DNA of 64,000 nt from Pusillimonas caeni (GCF_003545815.1 NZ_PDUW01000003.1:248001-312000); one strand, 5' to 3'; shown: positions 9,289-19,248, counted from the stretch's first letter. A program made the numbers and translations. Notes: generated by a model not told the origin, from the letters alone.

Positions 9289-10281
9289 ATGACTTTCAAT
9301 AAATGGACGCGCTGGAGCCTGCCGGTCCTCTTCATCCTGCTGGCCGCCATACCGTTCGTAGCGCAGGCAATGAACGAGCCGTTCTACGTCACCTTCTTCG
9401 CCCGGGTGCTGATCTATGCGCTGGCGGCCTGCGCACTGAACATCGTGCTGGGCTTCGCGGGACTGGTCAGCTTCGGCCATGCCATGTTCATCGGCCTGGG
9501 CTGCTATGCCGTGGGCATACTCAGCGATTACGGCATCAGCAACGGCTGGGTCCAGCTGGCCGTGTGCATCGCGGTATGCATCGTGGTCGCGGTGCTGGTC
9601 GGTTCGGTATGCCTGCGCACGTCTGGCATCGGCTTCATCATGATCACCCTGGCGTTCTCGCAGATGTTCTATTTTCTGATGGTCAGCCTCACGCCCTTCG
9701 GCGGCGACGACGGCCTGAACATCTACGAGTCCAGCGACTTCGGCCTGTTCGCGCTCAGCGGCAGCACCGAAGTGTATTGGGCGACCTGGGTGCTGCTGCT
9801 GGCGTTGACATTGTTCCTGAGCCGCCTGCGCAGCTCGCCGTTCGGCATGGTGCTCAGGGCCACCCATATCAACCCGCGGCGTGTGGACGCTTTCGGCTAT
9901 TCGGTATTCCGGGTGCAGTTGTCGGCCTACGTGCTGTCCGGCGTCATCACGGGGCTGGCGGGCTTCCTGCTGGCCAATCTCACCGCCTTCGCCGTGCCCA
10001 GCTACATCGCGTGGCATCTGTCCGGCGAGCTCATCGTGATGATCGTCATCGGCGGCATCGGGCTGGTGACCGGTCCCATCTTCGGCGCCATCATCTTCCT
10101 TCTGCTCGAAGAAGTGCTCAAGGGCCTGACCACGCACTGGATGCTCGTGATGGGTCCCATCATCGTCGTCATTGCCCTGGCCGGCCGCAATCAGTTCGCC
10201 TGGCTCAAGACGTTCTTCAACCGGCCGCGCTCTGCCGCGGCGGCCATCGAGGCGCAACCCGCCACAGGAGAGGTCCGATGA
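9289..10281 (+). CDS. Branched-chain-type ABC permease, LivM-like
   Basis: The 330-residue membrane protein has LivM hallmarks: LGFAGLVSFGHAMFIGLGCYAVGI, SSPFGMVLRA and the coupling loop VIGGIGLVTGPIFGA. Its last codons overlap the ATPase gene (ATGA at 10278-10281), indicating translational coupling. It pairs with the LivH-like subunit. Confidence 0.92.
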   Translation: MTFNKWTRWSLPVLFILLAAIPFVAQAMNEPFYVTFFARVLIYALAACALNIVLGFAGLVSFGHAMFIGLGCYAVGILSDYGISNGWVQLAVCIAVCIVVAVLVGSVCLRTSGIGFIMITLAFSQMFYFLMVSLTPFGGDDGLNIYESSDFGLFALSGSTEVYWATWVLLLALTLFLSRLRSSPFGMVLRATHINPRRVDAFGYSVFRVQLSAYVLSGVITGLAGFLLANLTAFAVPSYIAWHLSGELIVMIVIGGIGLVTGPIFGAIIFLLLEEVLKGLTTHWMLVMGPIIVVIALAGRNQFAWLKTFFNRPRSAAAAIEAQPATGEVR

Positions 10282-11033
10282 CGGCTCCATCGCTCACGGT
10301 AGACGGCCTGGTGCGCTATTTCGGCGGCCTGAAGGCCACGGACGAAGTGTCGCTGCAAGTGCGGCCGGGTGAACTGCACGCCATCATCGGCCCCAACGGG
10401 GCCGGCAAGACCACGCTCATCAATCTGCTGACCGGCGAACTGGCTTCCGACGGCGGACGCATCCTGATCGGCGACGTCGACGTCACCGGACGGCCCGTGC
10501 AACAGCGGGTGGAGCTCGGCCTGCTGCGCTCCTACCAGATCACTTCCGTGTTCGACTCGTTTACGGTATGCGAGAACATCTGCCTGGCGGCGCGTCGCAA
10601 GCAGGGCGTGCGCATGGCGGTGTGGAAGCCATTGACCCGCGACAGCGAGACCATGCAGACGGCGCGACGCATCATGGCCGAATGCCAGCTGCAGCACGTG
10701 GCCGACGAAGTGGCGGCCAACCTGGCCTATGGGCAGCGCCGCCAGCTGGAGATCGCCATGGCTCTGGCGGCGGGGCCGCGCCTGCTGCTGCTGGACGAGC
10801 CCATGGCCGGAATGAGCGCCGCCGAGGGCGCCGCGGCCATAGAGCTGCTGCGCTCGCTCAAGGGCCAGTACACCATCGTCCTGATCGAGCATGACATGAA
10901 CGCCGTGTTCTCCCTGGCCGACCGCATCAGCGTGCTGGTGTATGGCAAGGTCATCGCCACCGGCACGGCTGACGAGATCCGCAACCATCCCGACGTGCGC
11001 AAGGCCTATCTGGGCGACGACGAAGACGCCTGA
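10278..11033 (+). CDS. Branched-chain-type ABC ATPase, LivG-like
   Basis: The start is the ATG at 10278 overlapping the permease stop, giving 251 residues. Motifs are Walker A GPNGAGKTT, a family signature region LAYGQRRQLEIAMAL and Walker B LLLLDEPMAGM, followed by the switch His in IEHDM. Length and order match LivG. It energises import together with the LivF-like subunit. Confidence 0.93.
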   Translation: MTAPSLTVDGLVRYFGGLKATDEVSLQVRPGELHAIIGPNGAGKTTLINLLTGELASDGGRILIGDVDVTGRPVQQRVELGLLRSYQITSVFDSFTVCENICLAARRKQGVRMAVWKPLTRDSETMQTARRIMAECQLQHVADEVAANLAYGQRRQLEIAMALAAGPRLLLLDEPMAGMSAAEGAAAIELLRSLKGQYTIVLIEHDMNAVFSLADRISVLVYGKVIATGTADEIRNHPDVRKAYLGDDEDA

Positions 11034-11051
11034 ACCTCAGCAGGAGCTCCA

Positions 11052-11750
11052 ATGCTTTCCATCCAGAACCTGGCAGCCAAGTACGGGCCTTCGCAAGCCC
11101 TGTTCGATGTGCAGCTCGACGTCGACGAGGGCGAGGTCGTGGGCTTGATCGGCCGCAACGGCATGGGCCGCACCACGGTCATCAAGTGTCTGTTCGGCCT
11201 GTTGAGGCCCTGCGGCGGCAGCATCCGATTCAAGGGCGCCGACCTGGCGGGCCTGCCGCCGTACCGTATCGGGCGCATGGGAGTGTCGCTGGTGCCCGAA
11301 GGCCGGCAGATATTTCCCACCCTCAGCGTGGAAGAGAACCTGGTCGCCACGGCGTCCAGGCCGGCAAGCGGGGGCCAGTGGACGCTGGGCAAGATCTATG
11401 GACTGTTTCCGCGCCTGCAGGAGCGGCGTTCGAATATGGGCAACCAGCTTTCGGGCGGAGAGCAGCAGATGCTGGCCATAGGCCGCGCCCTGATGACCAA
11501 CCCGCGCCTGCTGGTGCTGGACGAGGCCACTGAAGGGCTTGCGCCGGTCGTGCGGGCCGAGATATGGAAGGTGCTCAAGCAGTTGAAAGAGCAGGGGCTT
11601 TCCATGATCGTGGTCGACAAGAACACCAAGGCGCTGATGAGGCTGTCCGACAGAAACGTCATCCTGGACAAGGGCGTGACGGTATGGCGCGGCAGCTCGC
11701 CCGAGCTGGCCGCCCAGCCCGAGCTCATTACCCGCTATGTGGGCGTTTGA
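11052..11750 (+). CDS. Branched-chain-type ABC ATPase, LivF-like, with Arg in Walker A
   Basis: The 232-residue LivF-like protein has a signature LSGGEQQMLAIGRAL and Walker B LLVLDEATEGLAP. Its P-loop reads GRNGMGRTT (codon CGC), so the usual invariant Lys is Arg, and the switch His position after Walker B reads VVDKNTKAL instead of the usual E-H. These changes suggest a degenerate or non-hydrolysing site, with the LivG-like partner doing most of the hydrolysis (inference). The reading frame is intact and full length, so this is not a pseudogene by sequence. Confidence 0.88.
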   Translation: MLSIQNLAAKYGPSQALFDVQLDVDEGEVVGLIGRNGMGRTTVIKCLFGLLRPCGGSIRFKGADLAGLPPYRIGRMGVSLVPEGRQIFPTLSVEENLVATASRPASGGQWTLGKIYGLFPRLQERRSNMGNQLSGGEQQMLAIGRALMTNPRLLVLDEATEGLAPVVRAEIWKVLKQLKEQGLSMIVVDKNTKALMRLSDRNVILDKGVTVWRGSSPELAAQPELITRYVGV

Positions 11751-11902
11751 AGCCGAGCCGTTTTCTATCCGTCACAGTGTTCCGGCGGCGCCGGCCGGCG
11801 CGCGCCTCCCGGTGCTTCATAAAAGACACAAAATTTAACGTTATTGCTTTATAGTTACATTCCTTTGGCGTTCCGGCTCTCGATTCCACCACTGGTGATG
11901 TA

Positions 11903-14644
11903 ATGACACGCAAGAACAACTCTGTTATCCGGAGCCTGATCGGCGCCGGCCTTTTTTCCGTGCTGGCCGGGGCTGAAGCCGCCACGGCGTCCAGTTTCGA
12001 AACCCCGGAGTATCTGGCGCAGGAAGGCCTGGCCCTGGTCAATGCGGCCGAGGCTTATGCCCTGGGCTATACCGGAGCGGGCGTTACAGTGGGCATACTG
12101 GATTCGGGCATAGACGGGTCGCACCCCGAGTTCAAAGGCGACAAAATCGCCGGAGGCTATGACTTCTATTCCAAGGTTCCGTACGGGCCCGGCAATGGCA
12201 AAGATTACGTGGGCCACGGTTCCCATGTCGGCGGTATCGTCGGCGCGCTGCGCGATGGGGTCGGCATGCATGGCGTCGCGTTCGACAGCTCTCTGTTCAT
12301 TGTCAATGCGAGCCTGGCGGCGGACTACGACAAGGCGCTGGCGCCCGGCTGGGAATACCTGGCGACGCAAAATCTGTCCATCGTCAACAACAGCCTGGGA
12401 TTCAATTCCTGCGGCCCTGACGGCGCCCCGCCCTGCAATGCCAGGGATTATGGCTCTGCCGCGGCGGCCGAGGCGGCCTATCCGTTGAGCGTCGCGGCCT
12501 ATCGCAAAGTTGCTGAGGCCGGTTCCTTGATGGTATTTGCCACCGGCAATGACGCGCAGCCGCATCCCGACTTCATGGCCGGCTCTCCCTACTGGTTTCC
12601 AGAGCTGAAGGACAATTGGCTGGCGGTGACCGCCATCAGCGAAACCGGCGAGGAAGTAGCCTATGCGAACCATTGCGGGATAGCCAAAGAGTGGTGCATG
12701 ACTGCGCCCGGCGGCAGAGATAGCCCTCCCGGCTCGGGGATCAACTCCGTCCGGCGAGGCGGCGGCTACTACAGGGATGCAGGCACCTCGATGGCCTCGC
12801 CGCATGTGGCGGGCGCTGCGGCGCTGGTCAAGCAGGCCTATCCTTATTTCGGCGCCTATCATCTGCAGCAGACGCTGCTGACCACGGCTACGGACATCGG
12901 CGCGCCGGGGGTCGACGAGGTCTACGGCTGGGGTTTGCTGAATGTGGGCAAGGCGGTGCGCGGGCCGGCCCGCTTCACTGGTCTGTTCGATGTGGATACG
13001 CTGGGCCACGATTCGACCTTCTCCAACGACATCGACGGAGCCGGCGGCCTGACCAAGCGCGGCGAGGGCGTGTTGCGCCTGAGCGGAACCAACCGCTACG
13101 CGGGGCCGACCACGGTCGCCGGCGGCAAGCTGTCGGTCGATGGCTCGCTGGCATCCGCCGTTACGGTGCAGCCGGCCGGTACGCTGGGCGGCTCGGGCAC
13201 CGTGGGTCGCGTGGACAACCACGGCGTGCTGGCGCCGGGCAATTCAGTGGGCACCTTGACGGTGGCCGGCGACTATGTGGCCTACCCGGGCTCGGTGCAC
13301 GAGCTGGAGGTCGGCCCGCAGGGCGCGACCGACAAGCTGGTGGTGGGCGGCAGGGCCGTCGTCGCCGGCACGCTGCGCCTGGCGGGCGGCCCGTATCGGC
13401 AGAACATTCCCTACCATTTCATCACCGCGGGCGGCGGCGTGGCGGGCGAATTCGACACGGTGACCTACAGCATGGCGTTTCTGTCGCCCACCTTCGACCG
13501 TGGCGAAGGCTTGTCGCTGGTGATCCGGCGCAACGAGGTGCCTTTTGAGCGCTATGCGCACACCGCCAACCAGCGCGCCGTCGCGCGGGCTCTGGATACC
13601 GGCTCGTATTATCCACCGGCCGATATGGCCGGGCTGTACGACGAAGTGCTGAATGCCGAGCCGGGCGAGATTGCGGCCATGATGGAGCCGTTGAGCGGGC
13701 AGGTGCATGCGGGCACCGAGTCGGCATTGCTGCATGCCGGCAGCCAGGTGGCGCGCACTGTCGCGGCGCGGCTGCGCGCCGGTTCCGTGTCGCACAGCCA
13801 GGCTCTGCCGCTGTGGGCGCAGGTGATCGGCGGGCGCGGCACCCTGGACGGCGACGGCAATGCGGCGCGGGTGCGCAACGATTCCACCGGCCTGTTCCTG
13901 GGCGGCGATGCGGCGGTCGGGCGGGGCGGCTGGCGGCTGGGCGGCGCATTCGGCTATACCGAGCACCGCATCGAGCTGGTCGGGGACGGCTCTTCCTCGC
14001 GGGCCGACAGCTATACCGGAGTCTTGTATGGCGCCAACAGCTGGGCCGCCGGAGAAGGCAGCCTTGACTTCCTGGCCGGCGCTTCCTATACCCGCCACAA
14101 CGTCGATACGCGCCGCAGCGTCGACGTGGGCGGCAGGCAGACGTTGAGCGCGGACTACCACGCCGATGCGCTGCAGCTGTTCTCTGAACTGGGTTATGCG
14201 CTGCCGGTTGGGGCGGCCGGCGTGCTCGAACCCTATGCCGGCGCAAGCTGGCAGCGGTTGCGGGCCGGGAGTTTTACAGAAACGGGCGGCCAGGCGGCAT
14301 TGCGCGGCGAGCGCCGCGACAGCGACCTGGGCAGCTTCACATTGGGGCTGCGCGGCAGGGCGATGTTCGAGTCGGGGCGCGCGCAGTGGGTGCTTTCGGC
14401 GGGCCTGGGATGGCGCCATGCCATGGGCGATGTCTCGCCCGGCCGCGACCTGGCTTTCTCGCAGGGCAATGGCGTGGTCTTCCGCACGAGCGGTGCGCCA
14501 ATTGCCAAGAACGCCGCGCTGGCCGAGCTGGGCGCCGAGCTGCGAGCCGGAGCCAACACCGCCGTGGGCCTGAATTACAGCGGGCAGTTCGGCAACGGCA
14601 CGACGGACAACGTCGGCACGCTGTATCTGCGCGTCCGTTTCTAA
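11903..14644 (+). CDS. Subtilisin-like serine protease autotransporter
   Basis: This 913-residue secreted protease has a signal peptide (about 1-26, cleavage near GAEAA), then an S8 domain with D67 (GILDSGIDG), H105 (GHGSHVGG) and S296 (GTSMASPHVAGA). A beta-helical passenger with an autotransporter repeat (GLTKRGEGVLRLSGTNRYAG) follows near 375-395. The last ~280 residues form the outer-membrane beta-barrel, ending in LYLRVRF with the terminal Phe needed for assembly. Layout matches the SphB family of Bordetella, but no lipobox is present, unlike SphB1. A stretch of AT-rich DNA (11820-11870) upstream probably holds its promoter. Confidence 0.93.
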   Translation: MTRKNNSVIRSLIGAGLFSVLAGAEAATASSFETPEYLAQEGLALVNAAEAYALGYTGAGVTVGILDSGIDGSHPEFKGDKIAGGYDFYSKVPYGPGNGKDYVGHGSHVGGIVGALRDGVGMHGVAFDSSLFIVNASLAADYDKALAPGWEYLATQNLSIVNNSLGFNSCGPDGAPPCNARDYGSAAAAEAAYPLSVAAYRKVAEAGSLMVFATGNDAQPHPDFMAGSPYWFPELKDNWLAVTAISETGEEVAYANHCGIAKEWCMTAPGGRDSPPGSGINSVRRGGGYYRDAGTSMASPHVAGAAALVKQAYPYFGAYHLQQTLLTTATDIGAPGVDEVYGWGLLNVGKAVRGPARFTGLFDVDTLGHDSTFSNDIDGAGGLTKRGEGVLRLSGTNRYAGPTTVAGGKLSVDGSLASAVTVQPAGTLGGSGTVGRVDNHGVLAPGNSVGTLTVAGDYVAYPGSVHELEVGPQGATDKLVVGGRAVVAGTLRLAGGPYRQNIPYHFITAGGGVAGEFDTVTYSMAFLSPTFDRGEGLSLVIRRNEVPFERYAHTANQRAVARALDTGSYYPPADMAGLYDEVLNAEPGEIAAMMEPLSGQVHAGTESALLHAGSQVARTVAARLRAGSVSHSQALPLWAQVIGGRGTLDGDGNAARVRNDSTGLFLGGDAAVGRGGWRLGGAFGYTEHRIELVGDGSSSRADSYTGVLYGANSWAAGEGSLDFLAGASYTRHNVDTRRSVDVGGRQTLSADYHADALQLFSELGYALPVGAAGVLEPYAGASWQRLRAGSFTETGGQAALRGERRDSDLGSFTLGLRGRAMFESGRAQWVLSAGLGWRHAMGDVSPGRDLAFSQGNGVVFRTSGAPIAKNAALAELGAELRAGANTAVGLNYSGQFGNGTTDNVGTLYLRVRF

Positions 14645-14665
14645 CCCGGCCCCGCGGGCAGGGCC

Positions 14666-15733
14666 CTAGGCCCGCGCAATGCGCGGCGCGCCGACTGTTG
14701 GCCGGGACCCGGCGGCGCATTCATCGCGTATTTTCTGCTCGAGCTTGCGGCGCGCCCGCACCGCGCCCGCGTCGCTGGGCAGCAGCACGGGCCCCAGGCC
14801 GAAGAGGTCGTCGGTGCCCATGGCGCGCTGCTGTTCGCTCAGCATGGGCTTGTCCTGGTTGCTGAAAGCGTTGTGCATGATGGCCTGCCGCCGCGCGTTG
14901 ATTTCTTCGTCCTCTACGCGGAACCTTCGGGTCAGCCAGAAAAAATAATGCGAGGTCGTTTCGGTCTCGGGGGTGACGATGTGGGCGTTGTCGGTGCGCA
15001 GGCCTTCGCTGTCCGGGTCTTCCTGCGGCGTGATGGCGATGTCCAGATGCATGATGGCCGGGGCGCGCCAACGCACTTCCGTGCGGAAATTGACCGGTTG
15101 CCCCGGCCGCGGCATGAGGCGGTCATAGGCGGGCGGGGCGCTGTCGTGCAGGCATTCCCAGGTGATGTGGACGTCGTCGCCGTGCTCTTCGACCTTGGTT
15201 CTGGCGCTGGTGAAGGCGCCGCCGCCGACCGAATCCGCATGCAGGAAGTCGGCGTGGCTCAGGTCCATCACATTGTCGGCAACGAGCTTGTAGTTGCAGT
15301 CGGTCCACAGATAGCCGCGGGACGCCGCGCTGGGCAGCGCCGCATGCAAGCGCGAAAAATCTGGCAGCAGTTCGTGGCGGACCGAGTCGGCTTCGCCCAT
15401 CCATATCCACGCAATGCCGTCTTTCTCGGCTACGGCATACGGCTTTACGCGCGCCGCCGCCGGTATGGCGTCGCTGTGCGGGTTGACCACACAGCGGCCC
15501 GTACAGTCGAATTGCAGCCCATGGTAGCCGCATTCGATGGCATCGCCCTTGAGCGTGCCCAGATGCAGCGGAACGAAGCGATGCGGGCAGCGGTCGAGCA
15601 GGGCGGCCAGCCGGCCATCGGCGCGGCGAAAGAACACAATGGGCTGGTCCAGCAGCTTGCGGTGAAACATCCGGCCGGGTTCGATTTCGTCTGCCCAGCA
15701 CGCCATGTACCAGGCGTTCTGAAGAAAAGGCAT
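14666..15733 (-). CDS. Rieske non-haem iron oxygenase, vanillate O-demethylase-like (VanA type)
   Basis: The 355-residue protein has a Rieske [2Fe-2S] site C49-P-H51 and C68-G-Y-H71, then a catalytic domain with DNVMDLSHADFLHADS, the mononuclear iron motif. Size and C-terminal region fit the VanA/PobA group, which demethylates or hydroxylates aromatic acids using a separate reductase. No reductase gene is adjacent. It is divergent from a LysR gene and is preceded by an RBS (GGAGACAGAC). The natural substrate cannot be read from sequence. Confidence 0.85.
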   Translation of the reverse strand: MPFLQNAWYMACWADEIEPGRMFHRKLLDQPIVFFRRADGRLAALLDRCPHRFVPLHLGTLKGDAIECGYHGLQFDCTGRCVVNPHSDAIPAAARVKPYAVAEKDGIAWIWMGEADSVRHELLPDFSRLHAALPSAASRGYLWTDCNYKLVADNVMDLSHADFLHADSVGGGAFTSARTKVEEHGDDVHITWECLHDSAPPAYDRLMPRPGQPVNFRTEVRWRAPAIMHLDIAITPQEDPDSEGLRTDNAHIVTPETETTSHYFFWLTRRFRVEDEEINARRQAIMHNAFSNQDKPMLSEQQRAMGTDDLFGLGPVLLPSDAGAVRARRKLEQKIRDECAAGSRPTVGAPRIARA

Positions 15734-15983
15734 GTCTGTCTCCTGTGTGCGGCCTTGCCCGCTTGGACGGCCGCCGATATTTCTTTGGCCGGCAAAGGGG
15801 GAGCGCCGCGCTTGGGTATTTACTTTAGCGCCCGACCTGGAATATATATAGCGGATTCTATTTATTTATAGTATTTGTTTTGTTTATGGAATGCACCGCA
15901 GCTTTCCCGTATGTCGCGCTTATGACTTGCTGCCCTTGCAGCCCCTTCGCGGATCGAGCAGGCGGCGTACCGATGCACACCCC
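15734..15983. promoter_or_regulatory. Divergent control region of the Rieske oxygenase and LysR genes
   Basis: This 250-bp intergenic region is strongly AT-rich between about 15840 and 15890. It contains the inverted repeat ATAG-N6-CTAT at 15848-15861, the kind of short dyad bound by LysR regulators next to their divergent target. Promoters for both directions are expected here; individual boxes could not be assigned with confidence. Confidence 0.4.
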
Positions 15984-16970
15984 ATGAAAACCGACCTCAA
16001 CCTGTTGCGGATTCTTCTCGCGGTTCACGAGACCGGCAGCGTGACCGCGGCCGCGGCGCGCCTGGACATCAGCCAGCCGGCGGCCAGCGCCGCGCTGGGC
16101 CGGCTGCGGCGCGTGCTCGGAGACCCTTTGTTCGTCCGGCGAGGCCTGCGCATGCACGCGACGCCGCTGGCCCAAGGCATATTGGGCAAGACGCGCGAGG
16201 TGATCGACGTGATCGACCGCGACATTCTCACCCCGCCCACCTTCGATCCGGCCACCTGCCGCGGCGAGGCGGCCATCTGCCTGAGCGAGATCGGCGAGGT
16301 GGTATTGCTGCCGCCGCTCTATCGCCTGCTGCGGGTGCAGGCGCCGGGCCTGGCGCTGAAGACGCTGAGCCTGGGGCCCGATGAACTGGACCAGGCCCTG
16401 TACGAAGGGCGCATCGACATGGCCATCGGCTATTTCCCCGACTTGAAGGGGGCCGACATCTATCAGCAGCGCCTGTTTTCACATAGGCTGGCCTGCGTGG
16501 TGCGAGAGGGCCACCCGATCCGCGGGCCGCGCATGACCATGGCCCAGTTCAGAAGGGCCGAGCACCTGCTGGTGCGGGACGGCAGCCGGACGATGGAAAT
16601 GTACGAGCATTACATCCGGTCGCAAGGCATAGAGCGCCGGATAGGCGTGCAGATGTCCCACTACATGAGTGTGCCGGGCCTGGTCGAAGAATCCGACCTG
16701 GTGGTTGTGCTGCCGCGCACCATCGCCGAACGGTTCGCCCGCGGCGGGCGCTTGCGGGTGCTGGCGCCGCCCGCGGGCATTCCGCGGTACGACCTGAAGC
16801 AATACTGGCATCGCCGCTTCCACAACGATCCGCGCATACGCTGGCTGCGCGGCGTGGTGTTCCAGTTGTTCGACGGCTATCTGGCGACGCCGGCCCAAGG
16901 GACCGCGTCCGCGCTGCCCGCCCGGCGCGGCGAAGATGCTATTGTCACAAGGGCTCGCCGAGGGGGGTAG
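15984..16970 (+). CDS. LysR-family transcriptional regulator
   Basis: Translation is taken from the ATG at 15984 (MKTDLNLLRILLAVHETGS), where the LysR winged helix begins; an in-frame extension to 15891 adds residues unlike the family. The result is 328 residues: HTH at about 1-60 (VTAAAARLDISQPAASAALGRLR) and a periplasmic-binding-like effector domain. It is likely to regulate the divergent Rieske oxygenase gene. Confidence 0.9.
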   Translation: MKTDLNLLRILLAVHETGSVTAAAARLDISQPAASAALGRLRRVLGDPLFVRRGLRMHATPLAQGILGKTREVIDVIDRDILTPPTFDPATCRGEAAICLSEIGEVVLLPPLYRLLRVQAPGLALKTLSLGPDELDQALYEGRIDMAIGYFPDLKGADIYQQRLFSHRLACVVREGHPIRGPRMTMAQFRRAEHLLVRDGSRTMEMYEHYIRSQGIERRIGVQMSHYMSVPGLVEESDLVVVLPRTIAERFARGGRLRVLAPPAGIPRYDLKQYWHRRFHNDPRIRWLRGVVFQLFDGYLATPAQGTASALPARRGEDAIVTRARRGG

Positions 16971-17040
16971 AATCCTGCAGTTGGGGCCCGCCGCCGAGTG
17001 TGAGTCCTTCAGTTCAACCATAAAATGAGGAGTCCGATCC

Positions 17041-17901
17041 ATGATGGGCCAAGAAAATGCCAAGACGGCCAGGGTGAATTGCCCGACCGAAGAAAGCGAG
17101 GCGCAATACAATCTGCGCGTGGCGTTTCCCAGCTATCCGCAGACACGCGAAACCTGGATTGCGGCCAGCCGCGAACTCGAGCGCAAGGCCAAGCCCACCC
17201 TGGATCTCGCCTACGGCGACGAGCCCCTGCAGAAGCTGGACTATTACGCCGCCCAGCCCAATGGCCCCTTGCTTGTATTCGTGCACGGCGGATATTGGCA
17301 GGGCGGCGACAAGGCCGACGTCGGATTCATCGCCGGGCCCTATATCGAGGCCGGCATCAATGTGGCGGTCGTCAACTATTCGCTCGCGCCGCAGGCCAGA
17401 ATCGAGCAGATGGTCGCCGAAGTGCAGCAGTCGCTGGTGTGGCTCGCTTCGCAGGCCGCGCAACTGGGTTTCGATGCCGGCCGCATATCGCTGATGGGCC
17501 ACTCGGCCGGAGGACATCTCGTCGCCATGATGGTGGCGCGCACCGATCGGTCCGCTCCCGCCGGCATGCCGGCCATCGCCAACGTATTTCCCATCAGCGG
17601 CGTATTCGACCTGCCGCCTTTGCTGCCTTCGTCCATCAATACCGCACTGGGCCTGGACCAGCCGCGCGCCGAAGCCCTCAGCCCGCTGGCATGGCCCGGT
17701 CCGCAAGACACCTATATCCACACTTTCGTGGGCGCCGGCGAAACCGATCAGTTCCACCGCCAATCCGAGACTCTGGGCAAGGCCTGGACGGTCGCGCGGC
17801 ACGATTCAGTGCCCGACACCGACCATTTCACCGTGCTCAACGTCCTGGCGGATGCGTCGTCGGAATATGCGCGCGCCATCATCGCGGCCATCAAGGGCTG
17901 A
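17041..17901 (+). CDS. Alpha/beta hydrolase, arylformamidase/esterase type
   Basis: The 286-residue hydrolase has the oxyanion-hole motif VFVHGGYWQGGDKAD and nucleophile motif MGHSAGGHL, with a late Asp and a C-terminal His (TDHFTVL). HGGYW is typical of kynurenine-formamidase-like esterases. Its stop lies 3 nt before the bioA start, so it is probably co-transcribed with the biotin genes. Many bacteria replace BioH with an unrelated hydrolase that cleaves pimeloyl-ACP methyl ester; this gene is a positional candidate for that role, but the motif alone favours an arylformamide or carboxylic ester. Confidence 0.8.
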   Translation: MMGQENAKTARVNCPTEESEAQYNLRVAFPSYPQTRETWIAASRELERKAKPTLDLAYGDEPLQKLDYYAAQPNGPLLVFVHGGYWQGGDKADVGFIAGPYIEAGINVAVVNYSLAPQARIEQMVAEVQQSLVWLASQAAQLGFDAGRISLMGHSAGGHLVAMMVARTDRSAPAGMPAIANVFPISGVFDLPPLLPSSINTALGLDQPRAEALSPLAWPGPQDTYIHTFVGAGETDQFHRQSETLGKAWTVARHDSVPDTDHFTVLNVLADASSEYARAIIAAIKG

Positions 17902-17904
17902 GCC

Positions 17905-19248
17905 ATGTCCGAAGTGATCGGCGCCGGGTCGGGCGACTGGATGGCGCGCAGCCTGCGCCATGTCTGGCATCCCTGCACGCAGATGCGGCATCACGAAACC
18001 ATGCCGCTCGTCGCGGTCAGCCGCGGCCGGGGCGCCTGGCTGTTCGATCATGAGGGCCGGCGCTATCTGGATGCCGTCAGTTCGTGGTGGGTGAACCTTT
18101 TCGGACACGCCAACCCGCGCATCAACGACGCCCTCAAAGACCAGCTCGACCGCCTGGAGCACGCGATGCTGGCGGGCTTTACCCACGAGCCGGTCGTCAT
18201 GCTGTCCGAGCAGCTGGCCGCGCGGGCGGACCACGTGCTGGGCCACTGCTTTTACGCGTCGGACGGCGCCTCGGCCGTCGAGATCGCACTGAAGATGAGC
18301 TTCCACTTCTGGCGCAATACCGGCCGTGGCGACAAGCGCGAGTTTGTCTGCCTCAAGGGCAGCTACCACGGCGAGACCCTGGGCGCCTTGAGCGTGACCG
18401 ACGTGGCCCTGTTCCGGGACGCCTACGGGCCTTTGCTGGGCCAGGCCCACGTCGCCGAGTCTCCCGATGCGCGCGGCGCCGGCGCAACAGAGACCGCGGC
18501 GGACTGCGCCCGGCGCGCGGCTGCGGGCCTGGAAGCTTTGCTCGAGCAGCGCGCGGGAGCGATCGCCGCCGTCATCGTCGAGCCGCTTGTGCAGTGCGCC
18601 ACCGGCATGGCCATGTACGATCCCTTGTACCTGTCGCTGCTGCGAGAACTTTGCGATCGCTACCAGGTCCATCTGATCGCCGACGAGATCGCGGTCGGCT
18701 GCGGCCGCAGCGGAACTTTCTTCGCCTGCGAGCAGGCGTCGATATGGCCCGACTTCCTTTGCCTTTCCAAAGGCATCAGCGGGGGCTATCTGCCCTTGTC
18801 GCTGGTAATGACGCGCGACTCTGTCTACGAAGCCTTTTACAGCGACGAGATGTCGCGCGGCTTTCTGCATTCGCATTCCTATACCGGCAATCCGCTCGCC
18901 TGCCGTGCGGCGCTGGCCACTTTGCAGATTTTCGACGACGACGGCGTGCTCGAGACCAATCGAACGCTGGCCGGCAAGATAACGCAGGCGCTGCAGCCGC
19001 TGGCGGCCCATCCGCGCGTCAGGCATTTTCGCCATCGCGGCATGATCTGGGCTTTCGACGCCGTGCTGAACGAAGGCGACACAGGCTTTGCGCGCCGTTT
19101 CTTCACCCTTGGGCTGCAGCGGGAACTGCTGCTTCGGCCCATCGGCAACACCGTCTATATCATGCCGCCCTACATACTTGACGACGACGAGGTCGCCCAT
19201 CTGGCGGCCGCCACTCTGGCCGTGTTCGAGCAGGCGCTGGCGCCATGA
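17905..19248 (+). CDS. bioA: Adenosylmethionine-8-amino-7-oxononanoate aminotransferase
   Basis: The 447-residue class III PLP aminotransferase makes 7,8-diaminopelargonate. It has the substrate-binding WHPCTQM motif near the N-terminus, DEIAVGCGRSG with the PLP-contacting Asp and the Schiff-base Lys K289 in LSKGISGG. Length is usual. The end overlaps the bioF start (ATGA), giving a coupled bioA-bioF-bioD block. Confidence 0.96.
   Translation: MSEVIGAGSGDWMARSLRHVWHPCTQMRHHETMPLVAVSRGRGAWLFDHEGRRYLDAVSSWWVNLFGHANPRINDALKDQLDRLEHAMLAGFTHEPVVMLSEQLAARADHVLGHCFYASDGASAVEIALKMSFHFWRNTGRGDKREFVCLKGSYHGETLGALSVTDVALFRDAYGPLLGQAHVAESPDARGAGATETAADCARRAAAGLEALLEQRAGAIAAVIVEPLVQCATGMAMYDPLYLSLLRELCDRYQVHLIADEIAVGCGRSGTFFACEQASIWPDFLCLSKGISGGYLPLSLVMTRDSVYEAFYSDEMSRGFLHSHSYTGNPLACRAALATLQIFDDDGVLETNRTLAGKITQALQPLAAHPRVRHFRHRGMIWAFDAVLNEGDTGFARRFFTLGLQRELLLRPIGNTVYIMPPYILDDDEVAHLAAATLAVFEQALAP

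Noticed and set aside
11903-14644. Naming the autotransporter as SphB1
   Set aside because: SphB1 is a lipoprotein; this protein has no lipobox after the signal peptide and is shorter. Only the family-level call is supported.
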